Shown here: positions 38,101-50,100 of the stretch, piece by piece
Position numbering within the stretch: position 1 is the first letter of the stretch
Layout of the letters: each line of letters opens with the position of its first letter
From: Rutpela maculata
Lineage: Eukaryota > Arthropoda > Insecta > Coleoptera > Cerambycidae
DNA: 64,000 nt
Direction: 5' to 3'
Assembly: GCA_936432065.2 (NCBI GenBank)
Contig: OW386292.2
Location: 15,282,918-15,346,917, forward strand
Made by a program: the position numbers and the translations under genes
The notes under the pieces: model-generated
Told to the model about the DNA's origin: nothing
What the model saw: only the letters and a program-made list of their open reading frames with translations
Database searches by the model: none

Positions 38101-41100
38101 GTCGGTTCAATTTGACATTAAATATAAATAATGTCAGATTCAACTCACGTGAATCTCTTTTTTCTGTCGCTATCAACGATTTTCTAAATTAGAAACCATT
38201 TCTCGTCGTTTTATAACTAACTTCTCTGCAGACTCCGTTTTACGTGCATGTTTTTTATAATTGATATAATATTATAAGGCTTTATTTTCAACTTCTACGT
38301 GTTTATAATGATTTTTTATGAATAATTGTTATTCTTTAACACAGATTCTCCTCAAATTTTAACTTAGTGCAACAACCCAATTGTAGACACGGCTACATTT
38401 AGACAAAAATACTATTTTTGTTACTTGAAAAATTACATTGAAGTTCAAATATCTCAAAAATCAGTTATTTTTCGAAAATTGTTCGTATTATAAAAGTTCT
38501 GGTATCTAATAATTTCTTTGCATTGCATCTATAATGTAATGTAATATCATTGTAAATTTTTTTTTTTATTTATTTATTTTTTTTTTTTTATTTTATTTTA
38601 AATGCCTTATTTATATTAACGTCCTGGCGAAGTTTAGCTAATGCTACTCTACCACTTAACCAGGACGGCGAGATGAGTTACGGTAACCCATCCAAGTGAT
38701 GGACTCGCCCGGCCGTGCTTAACTTCGCCGATCGAGCCCAGTCACTGAAACCGGTACCGTACCTCACCTCAAAATGACCACTTTTACTCAAAACTAAAGT
38801 CATTTATATAATCTAGTGGATACCTTTTACAGAATTCAACTACTCTTTTTTTTGTATCGAGAAAATACTGGCAGGAGTTTTAAGTGAGACACTCTGTATA
38901 TATATCTTTTAATTTTTGTACATTGAATTGCCTTTAAGAATCCTATCACCACATGAAATTGTTGTTATAAGTCCCTCATACTCTGTATAGAGAGAGAGCG
39001 AAGCAAATTTAGTAGAAATTGGCTAGATTTTCGATATAGTCTATTACAGCAAAAAATACATAAACAGATATCACATTTATTAATTTTCTGTCTCAATTTA
39101 TGCTATTCACTATGAAATGATCTTTAATAAACATTTGTGGTTTTGTTAATATTAATATTTTACATTACTCGGAACTAAAGTTAAGCACTGGTTTTTTATC
39201 TGAATAGAAAACAAATATCCTGCTTATAAGTCAGTGTGGTTATCTAAAGCCATTAAAGCTGTCGCAATCTTACCACAGCCATCAATTAAAGTTTCAGTGA
39301 TATTCTATATTTGTCCTGGGAATAATTATTTGTTTAAAAATCATATTTATTCAAATATACAATAAAAAGGAGGGCCTATGAGGCCGGTTGTCGGCACTTT
39401 TTATTTCTCGGCTCGAACGAATCAAAAGTGACATTTTGTGACATTTCAGAATATTGAAGATGTTTTTCCAACGAATTTTAGGTTAGATTGTGTTCACTGC
39501 TAGTTGTTTCTGACAAATGAGCATGCGAAAGCAGAATCGGTGTCGCTTGACGCCGTCATCCGACTTTCACCCTCTGACGTCACGTTTCAGAAGTGGGTAA
39601 AATCCGGCAGATTTTAATCACTTATATTTCTGGAGGATTTTTATTTTTTTGTTGTCTATGGGGTTTTTAATGATGTTAGTTTACGATTTTGAGTATTTTA
39701 ATTCAATTTTATTTTTTGGGCAAGTTCCCTATTGGTGGTATTATTTACACAGTACGGCAGGAAACACCACTTGTACTTATATTTATCCACAACTAGATAC
39801 TGTTAAACTACACCGAACCATAACCTATGAACGTCGGTTCAATTTGACATTAAATATAAATAATGTCAGATTCAACTCACGTGAATCTCTTTTTTCTGTC
39901 GCTATCAACGATTTTCTAAATTAGAAACCATTTCTCGTCGTTTTATAACTAACTTCTCTGCAGACTCCGTTTTACGTGCATGTTTTTTATAATTGATATA
40001 ATATTATAAGGCTTTATTTTCAACTTCTACGTGTTTATAATGATTTTTTATGAATAATTGTTATTCTTTAACACAGATTCTCCTCAAATTTTAACTTAGT
40101 GCAACAACCCAATTGTAGACACGGCTACATTTAGACAAAAATACTATTTTTGTTACTTGAAAAATTACATTGAAGTTCAAATATCTCAAAAATCAGTTAT
40201 TTTTCGAAAATTGTTCGTATTATAAAAGTTCTGGTATCTAATAATTTCTTTGCATTGCATCTATAATGTAATGTAATATCATTGTAAATTTTTTTTTTTA
40301 TTTATTTTTTTTTTTTTTTTAATTTTATTTTAAATGCCTTATTTATATTAACGTCCTGGCGAAGTTTAGCTAATGCTACTCTACCACTTAACCAGGACGG
40401 CGAGATGAGTTACGGTAACCCATCCAAGTGATGGACTCGCCCGGCCGTGCTTAACTTCGCCGATCGAGCCCAGTCACTGAAACCGGTACCGTACCTCACC
40501 TCAAAATGACCACTTTTACTCAAAACTAAAGTCATTTATATAATCTAGTGGATACCTTTTACAGAATTCAACTACTCTTTTTTTTGTATCGAGAAAATAC
40601 TGGCAGGAGTTTTAAGTGAGACACTCTGTATATATATCTTTTAATTTTTGTACATTGAATTGCCTTTAAGAATCCTATCACCACATGAAATTGTTGTTAT
40701 AAGTCCCTCATACTCTGTATAGAGAGAGAGCGAAGCAAATTTAGTAGAAATTGGCTAGATTTTCGATATAGTCTATTACAGCAAAAAATACATAAACAGA
40801 TATCACATTTATTAATTTTCTGTCTCAATTTATGCTATTCACTATGAAATGATCTTTAATAAACATTTGTGGTTTTGTTAATATTAATATTTTACATTAC
40901 TCGGAACTAAAGTTAAGCACTGGTTTTTTATCTGAATAGAAAACAAATATCCTGCTTATAAGTCAGTGTGGTTATCTAAAGCCATTAAAGCTGTCGCAAT
41001 CTTACCACAGCCATCAATTAAAGTTTCAGTGATATTCTATATTTGTCCTGGGAATAATTATTTGTTTAAAAATCATATTTATTCAAATATACAATAAAAA

Positions 41101-44100
41101 GGAGGGCCTATGAGGCCGGTTGTCGGCACTTTTTATTTTTGGTCAAAAAATTTCAACATTTTTTTTTTATTATACAGCGAGATCTACCATGATATGCGGA
41201 AAATAAAATGGTGTACTAGTCTTCAATGTGAGAAAGCCCCTTAAAAATTTTAGAGTGTTCTGAGTTCTTAGTATATTAAATTATTAGTAAATTTGCGAAG
41301 ATACACTGCTGTTATTGACTCGGTCAGGAATAGGTCAACGAACTTACTTGTGAAAGAACGTATTGGAGTTGTTTACATTTCCTTAATTGGCATAAAAAGT
41401 GAAGCCGGCAAGTGCGGTCAAAGCACAGATCAAAGTGCTGCATTCTTTGCTTTCGGTCGAAAGATCAGGACACCGGCGTGTTATTGACAGGTTTAACTAA
41501 ATATCTCGTATATCTGCTTGTCGTTTCAGAGTTCACCAGCATAGGGTCAATGTCTTTTCGATTTATTTCGCTATTTTTTTAGTGTGATTTGATTAAAACC
41601 AGAAAGTCACTTCTGTCCTCTCCAGCTTTGCTGTCAATAGTGTCAATCCCAAGTCTGATAAAGTGATATGGTTGTACCGCGTTACGTCAGATTAGTTAAA
41701 TTCATTGACGGCGCATTTCTACAAAAAAATAAAGTAGTTTTTTTGGTAATTTTTTTTTAATTTTTCATTTTTTTAACTCTTTTCGGTGGGACAACCCACT
41801 GTTAAATTTTCCGCATGTCATGGTAGAGCACGTTGTATGCAGGCAGTAGCATAAACTATCGATCTCTGTTTTCAATAGAAATACCTCTTTAATTTAGTTA
41901 AGTCTCAGTTAATTATCTAAATAACCCTACATTTTTAAATTTATTAACTCCAGGGTGTATACTTTCTGGAAAACAGGGAACATCTGGAAAAGTCAGGGAA
42001 TTTGATTTTGGTCAGGAAAATCAGGGAAAATTCAAGGAATTTATAAATTTATAAAAAAAAAAGTCAGGGAAAATTTATTAAAACTACTTATATCTAAAGT
42101 TGTTCCCATATTGGCTCCCCGGCTCGTCAAAAAATGATTCCATTTTCCCTCCCCCGCTCATCAATTTTCATTTTCGAGCAGAAAAAATTTCTGGAATTTT
42201 TATCGGAAAAGTCCTAGAAAACCTGGAATTTCAAAATTGTGAATTGGTATACACCCTGTAACTCGCTACACACCAACTACAAGCAAGCCATAATTAGTGA
42301 TACATCTTAAATTACGATTAAAGTTTTACATTGTGACAGTTATTACAGCTAATATTACGTTTACTACTTATATATGTATTTCTGTAGGGATTGTGGAAGA
42401 ACATTTATAACAAACAACTCTCTTTCATGTTATGCATACTTTTATTGTTTTATGATGCAATAAATTATTTATTATTATTATTATTATAACCAAATATAGG
42501 CAAGACACTTCTTTTTCCAGCCCGAATTGGTGGAATTTTACTATCTCTGGAAGAAAACGCCAGGAGCAAATAATAATAGACCACACCGTAGGCGCCGTCA
42601 GGGGTCGTTGCGAAGAATAAGGAACACTCGTAATAGTAGAGGAGGTAATACTTCATCTAATACAGGTAAGTTGTTTGTGTGGTTAGTGGTGGCCTAAAAG
42701 AATGACTTTTCGATGATCGGAAAACTTAAAAAAAAAAAAACAAGGTAATGGTTGTAGTTGAGTGGCTGCTCCTAGTAATCGACTCTCCAGTGTTTAATAA
42801 AAAACTACTAGGGGCGACTTTGTCACTCATTCTGGGACGGAGAACTTGTGTGTCAATAATATAAATAACAAATATAAAATTCTCAATAATATTCTTAGCA
42901 GATACTCAATTACTAATTAATCTTTCTGTAGTTAGTTAGTTGTCTCTTTTATAAGTGCTGTTGACTTATTGTAAAAAAAAATTAAAAAGTAACTGCTTGC
43001 ATGACTTGAGGTACATTAGAATATGTGGTTTTCTTCGTTAGGCCTGGTCATATTGGAATTTTCTGAACCCAACACATTATCGGTACAATCCCACTCTGCT
43101 CTATGTCCAATAAAACATTGTCAAATTGTTTTCAAAGCTTGTATTCGCACTCTGAATAATCTTCAAGCTTTGGTTGTGTATTGTTTTAAACATAGTAATT
43201 GGAGAAAAAGATATGAGTGGGGTGAGGTCGTACCAGATCTGTAACCATACTGTGAATAGTCTTTTGCTATTGCTCTGGATAACTCAGTTTTATTTGGATG
43301 CTTATTAACAAAGAGAAACAAGGGATATCTAAATAAAAATTGGACCGAGAGCAATTCGGGATTGGACCAATAGTGTGAATCGAGCATTAAGTAGGGTGCA
43401 TTGTACTGTAACCTCTCAAAATTTTATTTTGCAATTTAACCTCTCTGAAATAACCAGGTCACAACATTGTGGAAGTAAGGAGTTGGAAGAGTATGCAAAA
43501 TCGTGCTAAAGTTATAAAACCTACCCCCCGAGGGTGCTGAACACGAATAACATGGTGAAAAATGTTTTCAGTCATGCGGCACCCCCTTTAACAGCCAAAA
43601 ACCACCCCTTTTTTGCTTATTCCTCATGACAGCTTGACATCGACTATTTTTGCAGTTTTGTTTTTTCATGGGGATATAACAGATGGTGAAAGGTGATGTC
43701 AGGTAGTAGACCACAACCGGCCTCAGGGGCGGTTGGGGGTGCGCATGATTCTGAAATTTAGGAAAACACAGAATCTGAGGAACACAGTTTGGAGTCACTT
43801 TTTTGGAGATAATTTATAGTGAAAAATTATTAGTAATAGATGGAGTTACTGTCCTACTGTCCTCCAACTGTACTCTGGCATATGTAGCCAGCATTAGAAA
43901 TGAACAGACACACTTCATGTACTGACTCGATAATATAGAATTCGATAAGGAGAGAGGCTAAGACAACAGTTAGCAAATTAATGTTGTAAAAAGTCAAGGT
44001 CAAATATTGCGAATAAAGCCATGTGACATAAATGATCTTATTTTGTTTTTTTTTGTCACAGTAGAGGTAGGTTAGTATTACCATAATCAGCAGTTCTCAA

Positions 44101-47100
44101 AATTTCGACAGCATAATTTTTTTTTATTTCCTTTTATCTCTGATTTGGAGTGTTGTCAGATAAACTTTTAACACACACATTTGTTCACTTTATACACAAC
44201 TTTCATTGTAGTTCTTCTCAATTTCTGCCTACATTTATTTAAAATAAATATTGTGAGGTTAAGGCACAGAATAAGCAACTACCAGAAGCGACACTCTCAG
44301 CTGCGCTATGCGCACTCCTACCGTTTTACAAAACTTTGTTTTTAGTTTGATAGTGCAGGAGTCTGTTTGCTTATTTGTAAAGAATGTGACTTTCTGAAGA
44401 AATTGCCTAAGAAGACTATCCGGTTTTGTTGAATTTTAAATACCGTGATGGGTTTTAAGTGTTGTGTTGCTACTTTGTCAGTTGTCACAGCTTTATTGTT
44501 TACACCTCCATGCTCTGTGTGCTGGATATTAAGCTAATAATAATTATTAAATCGATAGTGCAGGAGTTCGCTTATTTGTAAATAACGTGACTTTCCAAAA
44601 AAATTGTCTAAAAATGACTGTTCGATTTTGTTGAATTTTAAAGACTGTAATGGGTTTTAAGTGTTGTGTTGCTACTTCTAAAAATTATAACAAGAACATG
44701 AAAATGCATATTATTGAACTGTACTGTAGGTATTTTGATTCAAAAATCAAAAACTATTGTAAAGTTCGGCTGAACTTTTTCTTGCGACCACAATTTGAAC
44801 TTTAAAAGCAGAAAGGTTCACAATTACTTGGAAATGCTTATAATTTACATCAATGATAAAATACTTTTGGGGATCCTTAGGGAACCTAAATAAGACAATG
44901 CCTTTTCCTGTCTTTCTGCTTGAACATTTCCGAACATCACGAATGGTTACACCTCGTTTACTCATCACATCGCTAATAAAAATTACTAATTAACATAACA
45001 GACAGCACTTTCTCCCTATGATTTCTTACCTATGCCCAGCACAATAGCCCCAATACTTGATAAAAATATATTTGGATATTATGCCACAGAATGTTAGGTT
45101 AAAACAATACATAAACTGATGAACGTACCATCAACAAAATGGCGTCAGTGGAATTTTGGCGGGAAGCCTAAGTGTCGCTTGTGGTAGTTCTCTTTTCTGT
45201 GGTTGATGTACACATGGCTTCCTCTTAACTTTAGCACAAACATTTGCAATAACGTTTTTTTTCCTGTGTAAGTTCCATAACATTGAAAATTCCAATATGA
45301 GGATTTTTAATTGAAGTGTTAACTGGAACCAAAGGCAGTAAATAATTATACACCAGCTATGTAGAAAATATTGTGTGTTACCTTCCTTTAAAAATACTGC
45401 TGTTGTTTCCAGGGCATGTTTTGATGGTTGATGTTCAAGTAGATGTAGTTATTAGAATTATTTCGTTTGTTAACTTATAAAAGAGAATTCTGATCAAGAC
45501 TAACTGCTTTTAATTTTGCGACAAGTGATTTTGAGAAATTTTTTTAGGCCACCTCTACAAAATATATAGGATGGTCTCAAACTGAATAATATGCCTTATT
45601 GGTTGTAAAATACATAAATATATATGGAAAATCATACGGGACAAAATATGCTATTCCGATTTGCAAATAATATTGAAACTATACCCTATATATTTTGGTA
45701 GTTTAGTAGGGTAGTAATAAAATATAGTTTGAGTTATTTTAGAAAACATGTTCTTTTCTCAGCAAAATTTATTAATAATTAGTCCGGGAGTGGTATCTTT
45801 TTTGGAAACTCATCGTTTTATTTTCTGAGTTGATTAATTATATTGAACATATTAATACGGGAGCCATCGACCAGGATTTTTAGCCTTATCGCGACATGAA
45901 AATTTAAGACTTTTTCGGGCAGTTTATACTTAAATAAAGAAAAAAGTCCTTTGTGGCAGAAGTCTTCAATGTTGCTAAACGATCGAAAAACAATAATGAA
46001 CATGTAAAAAGAAATGAGCTAAAATGGTTATCGCGACACATCCGTTTCCTGGTTTCTGTGTTGAAGTACAGTGTTTGGAACTCTATAAAAATTTGAATGG
46101 ACATTGTGCAAGTGGCTAATGAAGAGAAAATTGGAAAGTTTCCCAATAAATTTGAAAGTACAAAATTTTGCCATCGCGACCCGTCTGTTTTCAGTATAAT
46201 TTGAGAATTTCCGCTGAAAACAATCATGAAAAAACGAAATCGGACGATTTGAACGTTGCTCGTGGGAGTGAATGAATGTGTAAAATGTAATTTTTTTGCG
46301 GTTCCCGCGAGGTATTGCGACCCGCCCGTTTCCTTGATTAAATCGTTGCTAGGATTTAGACATACGTAAAAAAAAATGTAACGGACGTTTTCTGCGTTGT
46401 TGTTCCGAGAAAATCCATTTCCCGTCACGTTAGAAAGTCGCAATATGGGTGTTTCGTGTTTTCATGTTCTGTAATTTGTCGGAATCTTCCAAATGTAACT
46501 CGGGTGTGTGAATAGACTCACATAATCACACTCACACGCAGAAGGGCATATAGGGAGGAAAAATACAGAGACAAATCTAACTAGCAGGGGAGAGGAAATT
46601 GAAGAGCCAAACGTGCCAAACTCTACAGGGAAAAGGTTCGATAGGGAGGGAAAGCAAAGAGGCAAATCTACCTAACGCAGGGAATATTACAACCCCTTGA
46701 GTTCAAACTTCAACCTTTTTCCCTGTGAACTTTTTTCGTATATAGGGTGACAATTGAAAAACTAACCAGCCGGATATTTCTTCGGGGAAGGATGCGGGGA
46801 AAAAAGTTTTGGACAAAAGTTGTAGGACCCGGGTGGGATAATTTTTTGCGATTTGGTGGAGGCACATCTCCATTTTTTCAAATGGGAACCTCTATTTTTT
46901 TTTTTTTTTTTTTTTTGACTGTTGTGACTTGATAACAAAGGAAGATCTTTTGCCCCAAACTTTTTTCACACCTCGTCGCTAATAATGAGCTTAAAGAACG
47001 ATGGTCTCTGAAGAAAAATGTCTAAGAACAAAAGTTGCTTATTTTTTTTGCATATTATCATATTATCTATATTCTAGTATAGCTGTATAGCTGTAAAGGT

Positions 47101-50100
47101 GGAGGCATAGATATAGAGGTATAAAGAGGGCGGAAGACACGCGTGCAGCTAGACCACAGGAAAGAAAGAAAGAAGGCAAATTTGCGGATCTCGAAGATGT
47201 TGGACATCATTTGGATCTTTTTATCTTTCTCCCGCGGTCAGTTATCTTCATACCTCTATAGCGCGTGATGGCCGAAACGCGCAGAGTAAGAGACGACTCC
47301 ATTTCATTTTGTACAACCGTGCAGCACGGAAAATGTCCGTTTAGACTTTTTTTAGGATGTACAGATCCTGGTCAACCATCTAAACAAGGTTTTAGCCATG
47401 TCGCTGTAACTCGGCCAAGCCATTTTTTTTAACAACTAATACTACATTTATCAGGTTTCTACAAGACTAAAAATTTCCGTTCTTCACTGATTGATGTTTG
47501 TTTTTATATTTTGAATGGGATTCCATTAACAACGGACGAGGTGCTATAAAAAAAATTTCACGATTTTTTTTTTAACCGACGAAAAATGTTTTTCTACCAC
47601 ATCCGCAACGCGCCAGAGCTTTGTTTTACATAACAAAGTTTCCTATTTTCTCTAAAACTAAATAGATTTATGGATTTGTCCATGTCTCGATGACGAGAAA
47701 TTTTGATCGATGGCTCCCGTAGTATAAATCGGGGTAAAATAGTCTTCTGGCGTGTGTCAACTCATCAGTCTGGCCCATGGCTCAAGATATTTATTTTTTT
47801 ATTACACACCATCCCTTAAAAAATAAAGAAATTATATCATCTTTGTAAAGCTTACTTTTTGTGTACAAGTGATTTTTACACATAAAATAAATAATATTGT
47901 AACGTGTTTCCACCCCTAGGAAACTACCCTTGCAAATTCCATGGGTTCCAAAAATTATAACAAGAGATAACCACTAACACACTTTATTAAATAATTTTAC
48001 TGGATACTTCACAATACTGATATTAACTTAAATGTACTTTACTGACTAAAAATAACAATGTTTATCACTTTGTTTTCACTTTGGAGTTTTAACCTCACTT
48101 CTCACTTGTCAAATCCAAGACTTCAAAACTTTCTGTACTTTCTGAACTACCCGCCAAGAATGCGGTCTTTTATACCTAAAAATGACAGATCTCGATTTTT
48201 CTGTGATGACTCCACCATTCTCTAGATAATTCCAGATGTCACTTCAGAACTTCTGGTAGGTTCTTTCTTGAGTAGGTGCAAATACATCTGAATTAATTGA
48301 ATTCATTCTAGGGGTTGCAACACATCACAATATCTTCAGAATGTGTGCAACATCAAGAAATGCGACCAGAAAGGTCAAAGTTGCAAAAAAAACATGAGGT
48401 GATAGCATATGTTCGTTACCAACTTTTTTTCAGGTTGAAAATATTTCTTTAAACATTTTGAACAGAGCTGAACTAGGGCAGATTGCGCCTTTGGCATACT
48501 TGGTTTTGGTGTCCCAAACTAGATCCTGACCTAGGATTGAGGAATGAAACGAATCGGAGAATTAAATTTTGTGCCCTTTGAAGACTTGTACTTTTGGTAG
48601 TCGTCAATTTGTCAACTTCTAGTTCCAGCACTGATTTTGAACACAGAAAACTTTCCACAAGCTATAACTCCATTTTTTTTACAACTTTGACCTTTCTGTC
48701 TGCCCACTCTAATGACTCATACTTTCGGTCATCTTTTTTTTTTTATTTTAGGCAAAGAAAATCACTGTAGATAACTTTTTTAAAACTTTCTTTATTATTT
48801 AGGTGTACTAAAACGAAAAAAAAAAAATGTTATGTTGAATTAATTGTCTTAAAAGCTAAGTATTTTTTTTCTATTCACGCGACGCGTTACTAAAAGCTTG
48901 TTTTTAAAAAGTTTTTTGTACATTTAATTTGATTTTTAAATTTTTAGCTACGTCTTAATTAGTTTTATATTCATTGCGTCGTCCTTATTTAAAAGTACCG
49001 GATCCTTCGCCATTTCTTAGAATGCAACGTCTGAGTGAAAACAATATCACATCAAATTATAGTTTAAAAAACTAAGAAACACACTTTTTCGCACCATTAG
49101 TGTATCGTCAATAGAACTACTACTTGTGTGCAAAATTTCAGCTCAATTGGATATTGTTAAGTGGTTCAAAATTGACTTGCAAGATTTGAACTAAACATAC
49201 TAACTACCAAAGCAAGTTAAATAAAAGCTTGTAAAAATGTACGTACACAGAATATTACCTTTGTAACTATGGCATAGTTCTGATGTTTAAATGGTGATTG
49301 TGATGTACCTGATGGGAGGTGCCTCGCTAGAAATTAATTTTGTGAATGTTATCATCCAATAAAACATAAAAATAACTCATAGAGCCTAAAACGATGATAT
49401 GCTGAAAAACCACCTAGCTCCTGGACTAATTTCCACTATAGAATTCCGTAGAGTAACTATCGGTTTGACTTGTGCTGTTGGTATAAAAATGTTATGGTCA
49501 TCGTAGTTGTATGTCTTTTTAACTTTATTGATCAAGAATTCGTATTAAGAATGACTCTTATTGGTCATCTATATTAATATTAGCAAGGCCCGGGATTATT
49601 TTTTGCTTCCGGGGCCAGTAATGACAATGCTTGGTAAATAATGTGTGTATCTAAAAATATTTAACAATAACTACCTTAGGCTAAGCCTTAATTCTACATT
49701 TCTTATTTTGCAACCATAAATTGAGACAACTCACTTTTATCTTACTATACCTTACATTATGTTATTATATTAAAAAATTATATGTCAAACCTTGATAGTT
49801 ATTCTCAGAGAATAAAACCGTACACGGCCATTAATTTTCCACTGACTTAGGACGAAACGTGCCTCCTGAAGCCGAAAATAACAGGCCCTCACCACAACCA
49901 GGAAAAGAACCTGGTGAAACTAGCTCTGTTACAGAGGACGACAATGACAGTGAGGATGACAGTGACAGCCGAGAAGCGCAGTATCGCTGCTCCCACTGTT
50001 TCACGACAAGTAAGTTATTTTCAAGTAAAGTTGTGGCAATTCCAACTGCCGGATGACTTTCGTGTGTTCTTCCGGGCACCGCTCCGATTGCCTTTTTTAG

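Noticed and set aside
37917..38192. 91-codon frame present twice (also 39649-39924)
   Set aside because: Identity between copies is due to the very recent tandem duplication; no domain and no codon bias.
38640..38770. A genuine 5S rRNA gene
   Set aside because: Only the internal promoter matches; the 5' and 3' parts needed for a 5S molecule differ and an A-rich tail follows.
43023..43387. Short open frames on both strands in intron 4
   Set aside because: About 75 codons each, overlapping on opposite strands, no motif; expected by chance.
45904..46443. 179-codon minus-strand open frame
   Set aside because: It lies exactly on the 142-bp diverged tandem array; the period is not divisible by three, composition is not protein-like and no motif is recognised.
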